NCBI GenBank assembly: GCA_900551325.1
Contig: URVM01000011.1
Span: 56,394 to 120,393 of the forward strand
Direction of reading: 5' to 3'
DNA: 64,000 bases
DNA from: an uncultured Eubacteriales bacterium
Lineage (GTDB): Bacteria; Bacillota; Clostridia; Lachnospirales; Cellulosilyticaceae
Part shown: positions 45,027 to 54,148 of the stretch, in pieces
How positions within the stretch are numbered: position 1 is the stretch's first letter
Layout of the letters: every line of letters begins with the position of its first letter
Made by a program: the position numbers and the translations under genes
The notes under the pieces: model-generated
Told to the model about the DNA's origin: nothing
The model's input: only the letters and a program-made list of their open reading frames with translations
The model's database searches: none

Positions 45027-46202
45027 ATGGAAACTCTTATAAACTTTTTACAACAAAGTGGATTTTCCCTTATATTAAATGATCCTAAAGTACTTATTAT
45101 GCTAGGTATTGCATGCGTCTTGATTTACTTAGCTATTGTTAAAGGTTTTGAACCCCTTCTGCTCCTTCCTATTGCCTTTGGAATGCTCCTTACTAACCTT
45201 CCTGGTGCTGGCTTGTTTCACGAAGAACTCTTTGCTGGTGGAACAATACATTGGAACCTTTTCATGGGTCAATCTGGCGTTGCACCAGGATTAGTTGACT
45301 TTCTCTATCTAGGTGTCAAATTAGGTATTTATCCTTGTTTAATTTTCTTAGGTATAGGAGCTATGACAGATTTTGGTCCTCTTATTGCTAATCCTAAAAG
45401 CTTATTGTTAGGTGCTGCTGCCCAACTTGGTATATTCCTTACCTTCGTAGTTGCTAGGTACCTAGGCTTTACACCAGCTGAAGCTGGCTCAATTGGTATT
45501 ATTGGTGGTGCTGATGGTCCAACTGCTATTTTCGTTACCACTATGTTGGCACCTCATCTACTTGGACCAATAGCTGTAGCTGCTTACTCTTATATGGCAC
45601 TGGTTCCTGTTATTCAACCTCCTATTATGAAACTTCTAACAACTAAAGAAGAACGTCAAATTAAGATGGTAGAACTTCGTAAAGTTTCTAAAATGGAAAA
45701 AATTCTTTTCCCTATTGTGGTAACTGTTTTTATTGCTCTTCTTGTTCCATCTGCGGCACCTTTAGTAGGTACCCTCATGCTTGGTAACCTTTTCCGAGAA
45801 TCTGGTGTTGTAGACCGATTAACCAAAACAGCCCAAAATGAGCTTATTAATATTGTTACTATTTTCCTCGGTATTTCTGTTGGTGCTACAGCTACTGCAG
45901 ATACCTTCTTAAGTCTTTCTACACTAAAAATTATAATAATGGGAGTTGTAGCCTTCGGTGTAGGTACTGCTGGTGGTGTTCTACTTGCTAAGTTTATGAA
46001 CCTCTTCCTTAAAAATAAGATTAATCCACTTATAGGTTCTGCTGGTGTTTCCGCTGTACCTATGGCAGCTCGTGTATCACAAACAGTAGGGCAAAAGGAA
46101 GATCCAAGCAACTTCTTACTTATGCACGCAATGGGACCTAACGTAGCAGGTGTTATTGGCTCTGCTATTGCAGCAGGTGTACTGCTTGCACTATTCGGTT
46201 AA
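45027..46202 (+). CDS. oadB: Na+-pumping decarboxylase beta subunit (OadB)
   Basis: A 391-residue membrane protein that couples carboxybiotin decarboxylation to Na+ export. About ten helices; the family-defining GIIGGADGPTAIF (with the Na+-binding aspartate) and the second-half GVSAVPMAARV and HAMGPNVAGVIGSA segments are intact. AAGGAGG precedes the ATG. Confidence 0.95.
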   Translation: METLINFLQQSGFSLILNDPKVLIMLGIACVLIYLAIVKGFEPLLLLPIAFGMLLTNLPGAGLFHEELFAGGTIHWNLFMGQSGVAPGLVDFLYLGVKLGIYPCLIFLGIGAMTDFGPLIANPKSLLLGAAAQLGIFLTFVVARYLGFTPAEAGSIGIIGGADGPTAIFVTTMLAPHLLGPIAVAAYSYMALVPVIQPPIMKLLTTKEERQIKMVELRKVSKMEKILFPIVVTVFIALLVPSAAPLVGTLMLGNLFRESGVVDRLTKTAQNELINIVTIFLGISVGATATADTFLSLSTLKIIIMGVVAFGVGTAGGVLLAKFMNLFLKNKINPLIGSAGVSAVPMAARVSQTVGQKEDPSNFLLMHAMGPNVAGVIGSAIAAGVLLALFG

Positions 46203-46217
46203 GGGAGGTAATAGATA

Positions 46218-47663
46218 ATGAAAAAAACTGTACACATTACAGATACAATTTTAAGAGATGCTCACCAATCCCAAGCCGCTACACGTATGCGCACAGAGGA
46301 TATGCTTCCTGCTTGTGCTGCCCTTGATGAAATAGGTTATTGGTCTCTTGAATGTTGGGGTGGTGCTACCTTTGATGCTTGTATGCGTTTCTTAAATGAA
46401 GACCCTTGGGAAAGATTACGTACTTTAAAAGCCCATATGCCTAAAACTAAACTTCAAATGCTTCTTCGCGGACAAAACATTTTAGGCTATAAACATTATG
46501 CTGATGATGTAGTAGAAGCCTTTTGTAAAAAATCTATTGAAAATGGTATTGATGTTGTACGTATTTTTGATGCTTTAAATGATATACGTAATATGGAAAT
46601 GGCTATGAAGTATGTAAAAGAATATGGTGGAATCTGTGAGGCTGCTATTAGTTATACAACAAGCCCCTTCCACAATGAAGACTATTTTGTAAAGCTTGCT
46701 GTAGAACTGGAACAAAAAGGTGCTGACGTTCTTTGTATTAAAGATATGGCAAACTTACTTCTTCCTTTTGATGCTTATAGTTTAGTAAAACGTTTAAAGG
46801 AAAATATATCTATTCCTGTACATCTTCATACTCATAATACAACTGGTACTGGAGATATGACTTATCTTCTTGCTATTCAAGCTGGTGTAGATATTGTAGA
46901 CTGTGCCCTTTCTCCACTAGCAAATGGTACTTCTCAACCCGCTACAGAATCTTTAGTTGCTACTCTTCAAGGTACAGAGTATGATACTGGACTTTCTCTA
47001 GAGAAACTTTCTGAAGTAGCTAGTCACTTTAGAGGGGTAGCCGAAAAGCTTACAGCTGAAGGGAAACTCGATCCAAAAGTACTTTCAGTAGATACAAATA
47101 CTCTACTTTATCAAGTACCAGGTGGTATGCTCTCTAACCTTATTTCACAGCTTAAAGAAGCAAAGGCTGAAGATAAATACTATGAAGTACTTTCTGAAAT
47201 TCCTCGTGTTAGAAAAGATTTTGGTTACCCACCACTTGTAACACCTACTAGTCAAATTGTAGGTTCACAAGCTGTACTTAACGTTCTTTCTGGAGAACGC
47301 TACAAAATCTTTACTAAAGAATCTAAAGGCCTACTCCGTGGTGAATATGGTAAAGTACCGGCTCCCGTTGACCCTGATGTAAGAACGAAAGCCATTGGTG
47401 ATGAGCCTGTTATTACTTGTCGCCCAGCTGATCTTCTTGAACCAGAACTTGAGCGTTACAAACTTGAGGCTGGTGCACTAGCACATAGTGAAGAAGATGT
47501 GTTAAGTTACGCACTCTTTCCTAAAGTGGCCCAAACCTTCTTTGAGGCAAGAGAAGCAAAAGAGCAAGCTGCTGTCACATCTGATGTAACTCCTCACTTA
47601 GAGCCTGCATCTAATACTGTACGTACTTTATTTGTAGAAGACTTATCTGAGTGGTCTTTATAG
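46218..47663 (+). CDS. oadA: Carboxyltransferase subunit (OadA/transcarboxylase 5S type, no biotin domain)
   Basis: A 481-residue TIM-barrel carboxyltransferase related to the alpha subunit of oxaloacetate decarboxylase and pyruvate carboxylase B. DTILRDAHQSQAATRM opens the barrel, the carbamylated lysine lies in LCIKDMANLL, and the metal histidines are in HLHTHNTTG. The usual fused biotinyl domain is missing; it is provided by the separate carrier at 44651. Oxaloacetate is the most likely substrate, though related 5S-type enzymes use other keto acids. AGGGAGG precedes the ATG. Confidence 0.92.
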   Translation: MKKTVHITDTILRDAHQSQAATRMRTEDMLPACAALDEIGYWSLECWGGATFDACMRFLNEDPWERLRTLKAHMPKTKLQMLLRGQNILGYKHYADDVVEAFCKKSIENGIDVVRIFDALNDIRNMEMAMKYVKEYGGICEAAISYTTSPFHNEDYFVKLAVELEQKGADVLCIKDMANLLLPFDAYSLVKRLKENISIPVHLHTHNTTGTGDMTYLLAIQAGVDIVDCALSPLANGTSQPATESLVATLQGTEYDTGLSLEKLSEVASHFRGVAEKLTAEGKLDPKVLSVDTNTLLYQVPGGMLSNLISQLKEAKAEDKYYEVLSEIPRVRKDFGYPPLVTPTSQIVGSQAVLNVLSGERYKIFTKESKGLLRGEYGKVPAPVDPDVRTKAIGDEPVITCRPADLLEPELERYKLEAGALAHSEEDVLSYALFPKVAQTFFEAREAKEQAAVTSDVTPHLEPASNTVRTLFVEDLSEWSL

Positions 47664-47742
47664 TTTAATGAAATAGATACTACTCAAACTGTCTATACAT
47701 CTTATGATTAAGTATTTATCTTAAGAAATATGTATATATGAA

Positions 47743-47790
47743 AACAAGCCATAAAACTAATCAAAAAGTTTAGTTTTATGGCTCGTTTTT
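47743..47790. terminator. Intrinsic terminator of the oad operon
   Basis: ACAAGCCATAAAACTAA pairs with TTAGTTTTATGGCTCGT (one G-T step), followed by seven Ts on the + strand. The left side has AAAA, so it may also serve the converging exonuclease III gene. Confidence 0.9.
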
Positions 47791-48546
47791 TTATAATTCT
47801 ATTTCAATACCTACTGGGCAGTGATCTGAACCCATAACTTCATTATAAATGGTAGCAGATTGAATGTGTTCTTCTAATCTATTTGAAATAAGGAAGTAGT
47901 CAATCCTCCAACCTGCATTCTTTTCCCTTGCTTTAAAACGGTAAGACCACCAAGTATAAGCGCCTTCTTGATCTGGATTAAAGTAACGATACGTATCTGT
48001 AAATCCACTTTCTAAAAGTTCGCTAAACTTGCCACGTTCTTCATCTGAAAAACCTGCTGAACCTTTATTAGTCTTTGGATTTTTAAGGTCTATTTCTTTG
48101 TGAGCCACATTTAAATCTCCACAGATAATAACAGGTTTCTTCTTATCTAGTTCCATTAAATAGTTACGGAAAGCATCTTCCCATGTCATACGAAAATCAA
48201 TTCTTGCAAGCTCTGATTGAGCATTTGGTGTATAAACAGTAACAAAGAAATACTTTTCAAACTCTAAAGTTATAACACGACCTTCTGTATCTAACTCTGG
48301 TATACCTAATCCTAATTGTACATTTTGTGGTTCTTCTTTTGTAAAAATAGCCGTTCCAGAATAACCTTTCTTCTCGGCATAATTAAAATATTGATGATAA
48401 CCTGGTAAATCAAGTTCTAACTGTCCAGCTTGCATCTTTGTTTCTTGAAGGCAGAAAATATCTGCATCTATCTCATTAAAAAACTCCATAAAGTTTTTTT
48501 GCATAATAGCTCTTAATCCGTTTACATTCCATGAAATACATTTCAT
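47791..48546 (-). CDS. xth: Exodeoxyribonuclease III
   Basis: A 251-residue AP endonuclease/3'-5' exonuclease of the ExoIII (ExoA) family for base-excision repair. Catalytic segments: SWNVNGLRA, LQETKM (metal Glu), GDLNVAH, and the terminal GSDHCPVGIEI His/Asp pair. Length and motifs are complete. AAAGGAGG precedes the ATG. Confidence 0.95.
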   Translation of the reverse strand: MKCISWNVNGLRAIMQKNFMEFFNEIDADIFCLQETKMQAGQLELDLPGYHQYFNYAEKKGYSGTAIFTKEEPQNVQLGLGIPELDTEGRVITLEFEKYFFVTVYTPNAQSELARIDFRMTWEDAFRNYLMELDKKKPVIICGDLNVAHKEIDLKNPKTNKGSAGFSDEERGKFSELLESGFTDTYRYFNPDQEGAYTWWSYRFKAREKNAGWRIDYFLISNRLEEHIQSATIYNEVMGSDHCPVGIEIEL

Positions 48547-48615
48547 AGGCTGTCCTCCTTTGTAATTTTGTATTTATCCCCCTCGATTATGTTTATTATA
48601 CTTAATCTAATCACT

Positions 48616-49506
48616 TTATAAGCTTAACTTATTCTTGCCTTCTTTTATAAGAATCATCACAAGTATAAGTCCAACCACTCCTATTATACCATTAACTAGA
48701 CTTTGATTCACACCTTTTGACTTATCTTCCTCTACTTTAGTCACATCTTCTATATGGACTTCCCCTAGAGTGGCCTTAAGCTGTTCTTCTTTTTCTACTT
48801 CAAACATAAAAGATTCTAAATCATAAATAGGTTTTTTAGCTTTTTCATTGCCGTAGCATAAAGTATAACTTTCATTAGGATTTGCCTCAAATACTAATTT
48901 ATGCAGGTTTTGTACAATATTTACCCCACTCTTTTGAAAATGAAGGGCTGGATTATCTTCATTTTCGATACTCACACGGATATACTCTACATTTTTATTA
49001 AAAGTCTGTACACGATAAAGTGGAATCTCTATTATTTGTCGTTTTGTATTTTCCAGGTCTATATTTGCTAGAGTGCCATCTCCTATTCGCTTTTCCTCTT
49101 CCTCATCTTTAAGCTTTAAATAGATACTTACATGTCTATTAAATAAAATTTTGCCTCTTATCTCTTCAGGATAAAGATAGACCGCTTCAAATTCCCATGG
49201 CTTTGTATTCTTTATAATTAAGTCTGTCTGCCTACTTTTTTCTTCTACTTCATAAGGTACTTCTCTTATGGTTGCCTTATAAGCATTTACAATATAATAA
49301 GGTAGTTCTATGCCTTCTTCATTTATAAGTCTTAAATCACTTAAATCTTCTTTAGCATAGCTTAAAACACTCTCATCTAATTCTATATAATGATAGCCTC
49401 TTTCCTTTGTTGTATGCACTTCCTGACTTACATTATAGCCTTCTTTCCCTTCTACTATCCTAAATAAAAATAAGAAACATAGTCCTATTAATATTCCCTT
49501 TCTCAC
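48616..49506 (-). CDS. DUF3999-like exported, membrane-anchored protein (GTG start)
   Basis: A 296-residue protein with an N-terminal signal peptide (about 1-20), a large beta-rich extracytoplasmic domain (HYIELDESVLSYAKEDLSDLRLINEEG, LYPEEIRGK, RVQTFNKNVEYIRVSIENED in outline) and a C-terminal transmembrane helix (about 272-288). The pattern matches the DUF3999 family, which typically neighbours DUF2339. Its GTG start overlaps the stop of the DUF2339 gene (GTGA), so the two are coupled. Function unknown. Confidence 0.8.
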   Translation of the reverse strand: MRKGILIGLCFLFLFRIVEGKEGYNVSQEVHTTKERGYHYIELDESVLSYAKEDLSDLRLINEEGIELPYYIVNAYKATIREVPYEVEEKSRQTDLIIKNTKPWEFEAVYLYPEEIRGKILFNRHVSIYLKLKDEEEEKRIGDGTLANIDLENTKRQIIEIPLYRVQTFNKNVEYIRVSIENEDNPALHFQKSGVNIVQNLHKLVFEANPNESYTLCYGNEKAKKPIYDLESFMFEVEKEEQLKATLGEVHIEDVTKVEEDKSKGVNQSLVNGIIGVVGLILVMILIKEGKNKLSL

Positions 49507-52016
49507 TCATTTCCCTCCCTTTTTGTCACTTGAGTTTCTAATTGCTTACTAAAATGTTGATACATATAAGAAATAGCAATAAGAATCATACCAAATGCAA
49601 AATAAGATAAAATTCTAAAGATTGGATGCTCTAAATCATGTAAATCAAATATAAATAATTTACCTGTCGCTAAAATAGATAGTACCAGCCCTAAATATCT
49701 TACAGGTGTAAAAGGTTTCTTGAATCCATAGCCTATGCATAAAAAGGCAATGACTACATAGTAGATACTCATGGACATGGTTTCAAAACCAATATTTAAA
49801 AAGTGATGCAATAGACCTGTTGTATTAAAAACTCCATAGCAAATAAGTAGAACTGGACCTATTATACTTATACCTATCCTTCTTTCTCTCCACCCTTTTA
49901 AAAGCGTATTTAATAAAGCAAGTAATAAAATATTTAATCCCATAACGATTAGTGTATAGATTAAACTTATCTGGCCTTCAATTCTATAAACAAAGTAACT
50001 AAGACCTAAGTAAATAAGAGCTGTCACCATACCACTAGCAAGGGCAATACTATAGGAAGCCTTATCTTGAAGCACTTTTACTTTTAGAAGCACTACACTT
50101 AAAATCATTAAACTAGCCCCAAAGGCTAAACTTCTTTCAAAGTTTCCTACTACTCTCATCTGCTCTCCTATTTTTAATAAAATAAAAGTACTATAGAAAA
50201 CACCATTGATCATGACAAAATACTTATAAATATTTAAGATAATTGGATTTTTGTATGATGGACTACCTAAATAACTTCCTAACTCTTTTCTTAAATAACA
50301 TACAAGTATTAAAATAAGCCCTATCATAATTACGCTAAACTTCAGGGTATAATAATTAAAAAATGGATCTACTAAGTAAAATGCCCCTACTGCCATTGCA
50401 AAAATAATATTCCCACTATACTCTAGTCGTTTTGAACGGGCATAAATTCCATATAAGCTTAACCCTATTCCCTCTATAATCCATCCTAGAGAAAACCATG
50501 CACTTCCAAATTGGAAAGGAATAATAAGTATAGAGAAAGTCAGTGCTGTAATAAAGAATATAGCACCTGTAGCTCTTTCTTCTTCTAAATAAGTATCTAC
50601 TAGTTTATAAAGGCCAATGTATATGATACAAAATAGGATTGCAATAAATCCTTTAAAGTTACTTAGTATAGTTTCTTCCATTAAAACATAAAAGATTACA
50701 CAACTTATAACTGTATTAAAGCCAATAAGTACAGCGTGTCCTATACGTAGCTTTTCATGATGTATAAAAGGATAGGCTAAAGTACTTACTAAATAAACAA
50801 TAAATGTAAGGAGGGTAAAAGTTAAACTTAAATAGATCTGATTTACCATTACTATAAGTATTAAAAGGGCAGGTACATTAATAATAAAACTTACATAAGT
50901 CAGTAAAGGCCATCCTTTTTTAAGTCCTATAGCTAGTGTTACCCCATGTAAAATAAAGACATAAATCATACACAATATGACATAAGGTTCTTCTATACCC
51001 ATTAGTAAACCAAAACTTATAAGAGGCATATAGCCTCCAATAAGAGCAAAGATACCTATTGTTTTAGAATGATAACGCACACTTAAGGTAAAGGCTACAC
51101 TACTTATAAGTACACAAAGACTAATAGATAAAGTCAGCCCTATAATCTGTAGGTTAAAATAGCTCATAAAAGTAGCAATATACAAGATTGCTATACCACC
51201 ACCTGTAAGTCCTGTTCCAAAAATTTTCTTTTCTCTATGATAAAAATAAATACCTCCTGCTAGGAAGACTATACCTAATAGCATACCTGATATACCTTTA
51301 ATTTCTGGCGTAAAGAAACGGGTATAAGCAAATTGAAAGAAAGTTAAAACTCCTATAAGGGTAAGCAAAATCCCCATCTTATTAATCCAGTTTAGGCCAA
51401 TCTTTACTTCAATATTATTTTGTTTTTGTCGCCTTTGTATCATTTCCTCTGTTAAAGGCTCCTGAGCCATTTTGTCTAACTGTTCATAAGTTTCATTGTG
51501 AAGAGCAGTCATTGCACCTGATAACTGTGTCCTATATGTATAATTACGCTGCATCACTTCTGTTTCTAGTACTTTAATCTTGTCTAATAGTTCTCCTTGG
51601 TCTTGTAAAGAGATTTGCTGTGTCATCTGCTTTATTCCATTTAACCTACCTAGAGCGCCTTCTTCTAAACTTTTAAGCCTATTTGTATTCTCGTTATAAG
51701 CTGATACAAAATATGCTTCAAGTTTTCTCTTAGAGTGATTCACAAGTTCTAACTTTTCACTTATATACTGTTGATTTAAAGTATATTTTAAGCTTAGTAC
51801 TTCTTCCTTCATCCTTTTATATTGTGTCATCAGCTCAGCATGCTCTTGTTTAAGGCTAGTATAATCATTTTGAAGTGCAACATACTCTCCTTGGAGTTTT
51901 CCATATTCTTTAAAGGCATCTTGTCCTTCATAATCTTGCAGTACTTTTTTATAGCCTGTAAGTAATGCTTCTTGCTCTTTTACTAACATTTCCAATTCCT
52001 TGTGCAAATCTTGCAT
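49503..52016 (-). CDS. DUF2339 polytopic membrane protein
   Basis: An 837-residue protein. Residues 1-195 are a charged coiled coil (HKELEMLVKEQEALL..., several heptads) facing the cytoplasm. From about residue 209 onward there are more than twenty closely packed transmembrane helices, the architecture of DUF2339, a family of unknown function often paired with DUF3999. NWINKMGILLTLIGVLTFFQFA, KGISGMLLGIVFLAGG and GLTGGGIAILYIA are conserved family segments. AGGGGG lies before the ATG. Confidence 0.85.
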   Translation of the reverse strand: MQDLHKELEMLVKEQEALLTGYKKVLQDYEGQDAFKEYGKLQGEYVALQNDYTSLKQEHAELMTQYKRMKEEVLSLKYTLNQQYISEKLELVNHSKRKLEAYFVSAYNENTNRLKSLEEGALGRLNGIKQMTQQISLQDQGELLDKIKVLETEVMQRNYTYRTQLSGAMTALHNETYEQLDKMAQEPLTEEMIQRRQKQNNIEVKIGLNWINKMGILLTLIGVLTFFQFAYTRFFTPEIKGISGMLLGIVFLAGGIYFYHREKKIFGTGLTGGGIAILYIATFMSYFNLQIIGLTLSISLCVLISSVAFTLSVRYHSKTIGIFALIGGYMPLISFGLLMGIEEPYVILCMIYVFILHGVTLAIGLKKGWPLLTYVSFIINVPALLILIVMVNQIYLSLTFTLLTFIVYLVSTLAYPFIHHEKLRIGHAVLIGFNTVISCVIFYVLMEETILSNFKGFIAILFCIIYIGLYKLVDTYLEEERATGAIFFITALTFSILIIPFQFGSAWFSLGWIIEGIGLSLYGIYARSKRLEYSGNIIFAMAVGAFYLVDPFFNYYTLKFSVIMIGLILILVCYLRKELGSYLGSPSYKNPIILNIYKYFVMINGVFYSTFILLKIGEQMRVVGNFERSLAFGASLMILSVVLLKVKVLQDKASYSIALASGMVTALIYLGLSYFVYRIEGQISLIYTLIVMGLNILLLALLNTLLKGWRERRIGISIIGPVLLICYGVFNTTGLLHHFLNIGFETMSMSIYYVVIAFLCIGYGFKKPFTPVRYLGLVLSILATGKLFIFDLHDLEHPIFRILSYFAFGMILIAISYMYQHFSKQLETQVTKREGNE

Positions 52017-52134
52017 ATTAGTTCTCCCCCTAAAACCTTTTTAATTTCCCCATTTTTCATACAATTGATACTATTAGATTAATCTATTTCCTAAGTTTTG
52101 TATAGTTTTAAAATCCTTTATTTAATGAATAAAT

Positions 52135-52180
52135 AAAAAACAAGGAGATTATTACTTATAAACTGTGTAATAATCTCCTT
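52135..52180 (-). terminator. Intrinsic terminator of the YczE-like transcript
   Basis: AAGGAGATTATTAC (52142-52155) pairs with its complement (52167-52180), followed by GTTTTTT on the minus strand. It ends the transcript that comes from the helicase/sirtuin side. Confidence 0.9.
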
Positions 52181-52204
52181 ATTCCTATAGAAAATATTTG
52201 CTTC

Positions 52205-52822
52205 TTATGTAATATGAACTTCTTTTAAAAACTTATTGGCTATTCTTTCTACTTTATCAAAGAAAAACTGTATAACAGGCCCAATAAAAAGAACACATAA
52301 TACTGTCCCAAGTCCTAATACACCACCTAATAAAAATCCAGCTATAGCACAAATAAAATCTACACTCATACGTACTACTCTATAAGATTTATTAAGCTTC
52401 TCTGATAGTACTAAATAAACTAAATCATTTGGTGCTACACCTAAATCTGCGCACTTAAGTAATGGAAACCCTATACCAATAATAATACAAGCTACCATAA
52501 AACCTATAAGGCGCCCTATAAAGCTTAAACTTCCCAGTTGAAGTGGCCCAATAATCCATAAATTTAAATCTAGAAAAACACCTGTAAAAAGTAAGCATAA
52601 GAAACACCCAATCTGAATACTTTTACGACTAAAAATTAAAAGTATAATAAGTAGAACCAATGTAATAATTCTATTTGCGCCTCCTGGTGTTATACCAAGT
52701 ATAGTTGCTAGTCCTTGAGTAAATACAGTGAAAGGATCAGACCCTAGATTAAGTTCTAAAAGTAAGGCCACTCCAAAATGCAATATAAAAAGTCCCCCAA
52801 AAAATACAATAAGCTTTTTCAC
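52205..52822 (-). CDS. YczE/YyaS-like membrane protein (GTG start)
   Basis: A 205-residue protein with five to six helices. The pattern LGSDPFTVFTQGLATILGITPGGAN and ADLGVAPNDLVYLVLSEKL marks the YczE/YyaS membrane family (COG2364), of uncertain function. GTG start with AAGGAG upstream. It follows the sirtuin gene by 14 bp and is probably co-transcribed with it. Confidence 0.82.
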   Translation of the reverse strand: MKKLIVFFGGLFILHFGVALLLELNLGSDPFTVFTQGLATILGITPGGANRIITLVLLIILLIFSRKSIQIGCFLCLLFTGVFLDLNLWIIGPLQLGSLSFIGRLIGFMVACIIIGIGFPLLKCADLGVAPNDLVYLVLSEKLNKSYRVVRMSVDFICAIAGFLLGGVLGLGTVLCVLFIGPVIQFFFDKVERIANKFLKEVHIT

Positions 52823-52836
52823 TTTCTTGTCTCCTT

Positions 52837-53574
52837 TTAAATTAAAGCTAAAGCTTCATCTAATACCTTTCCTATAGGTTCATGAATGACTAAATCTGCT
52901 TGACTATCATAAGGTGTAGAACTCTTATTAATGAGTACTAAATGCTTACCTTTAAAGTAATGTATAAGGCTTGCAGCTGGTTGGACAACCAAAGAAGTGC
53001 CTCCAATAATTAAAGTATCTGCCTCAGTAATTGACCTAATAGCACCTGTAATAGTCTCATCATCTAACCCCTCTTCGTAAAGTACTACATCTGGCTTAAT
53101 GATGCCATCACATACACTGCACTTAGGTACACCTTTATTATTTGTAATAAACTCTAAATCATAGAAGGCTCCACACTTTGTACAATAATTACGATGGATT
53201 GAACCATGTAGTTCATATACCCTTTTACTTCCTGCTAGCTGATGTAGACCATCTATATTTTGAGTTACAACTGCCTTAAGTTTTCCCATTTCTTCAAGTC
53301 TACTTAATGCTAAGTGTGCCTTATTAGGAAGAGCCTCTTTATAAATCATCTTTTCCTTATAGAAGGCATAGAAGTCTTCTGTATGTCTCTTGTAAAAACT
53401 ATGAGAAAGCATAGTTTCAGGTGGATAGCCTTTACCATTAGAGGCCTTATACAATCCATTTTCTGAACGAAAGTCTGGAATATTACTTTCTGTAGAGACA
53501 CCTGCTCCTCCAAAAAATACAATGTTATGGCTTTCTTTTATAATGTGAGCTAATTGCTCTATTTCATTGCCCAT
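52837..53574 (-). CDS. cobB: NAD-dependent protein deacylase (sirtuin)
   Basis: A 245-residue Sir2-family protein that removes acetyl groups from lysines using NAD+. NAD site GGAGVSTESNIPDFRS near residue 20, TQNIDGLH, the catalytic His in ELHGSIH, and a complete zinc site CTKC...CSVC. Start at ATG 53574, since the only good ribosome binding site (GGAGAGGG) overlaps an ATG five codons upstream. It lies 19 bp after a GNAT acetyltransferase gene. Confidence 0.94.
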   Translation of the reverse strand: MGNEIEQLAHIIKESHNIVFFGGAGVSTESNIPDFRSENGLYKASNGKGYPPETMLSHSFYKRHTEDFYAFYKEKMIYKEALPNKAHLALSRLEEMGKLKAVVTQNIDGLHQLAGSKRVYELHGSIHRNYCTKCGAFYDLEFITNNKGVPKCSVCDGIIKPDVVLYEEGLDDETITGAIRSITEADTLIIGGTSLVVQPAASLIHYFKGKHLVLINKSSTPYDSQADLVIHEPIGKVLDEALALI

Positions 53575-53593
53575 TATAACCCTCTCCATCTCT

Positions 53594-54121
53594 TTATTCT
53601 AAGTTAAGCTCATAAAGCTTAAACCATTTAAGCCCCTCAATTCCAAGTCTTAAATCTACTATACCTGTTTCTATATAACCACATTTTTCATAAAGCTTTT
53701 GAGCAGGTATATTACCTATAGCTGTATCTAGACGAATGGCCTTCATACCTTTTTCTAGACTATAGTTCTTTGCAAAGTCTAAAAGCTGTGCACCTATCCC
53801 CTTACCACTATATTCAGGATGAATGGCTAAAGTATGTACAACTATTACCTCTTCTTCCTTCAACTCTTTGCTCCAATTGCCTTCTTCATAGGCAGCTTCT
53901 TGGTCATGATTTAAAATCAATGTACCTACAACTTTTCCCTCTTGTCGCATGACAAATAAATTTTCTTTATTGATACCCTCTAAAGCTGTCTCCCCAGTCG
54001 GATAAATACCTTTAAGCCATCCTGGATAGTTGGTATGTGTAGCTAAATAATCATTTAATGCATCATATAATGCACTTAATTCTTCTACGTCATTTAATGT
54101 AGCTCTTTCAATTATATTCAT
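53594..54121 (-). CDS. GNAT acetyltransferase paired with the sirtuin
   Basis: A 175-residue GNAT protein with the acetyl-CoA loop HPEYSGKGIGAQLLDFA (residues about 97-113) and the terminal AQKLYEKCGY helix. Its position directly before cobB in one transcript suggests, but does not prove, opposing roles on the same target. AAGGGG precedes the ATG. Confidence 0.88.
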   Translation of the reverse strand: MNIIERATLNDVEELSALYDALNDYLATHTNYPGWLKGIYPTGETALEGINKENLFVMRQEGKVVGTLILNHDQEAAYEEGNWSKELKEEEVIVVHTLAIHPEYSGKGIGAQLLDFAKNYSLEKGMKAIRLDTAIGNIPAQKLYEKCGYIETGIVDLRLGIEGLKWFKLYELNLE

Positions 54122-54148
54122 TCTTCTAAAACCCCTTATTTGTATATT

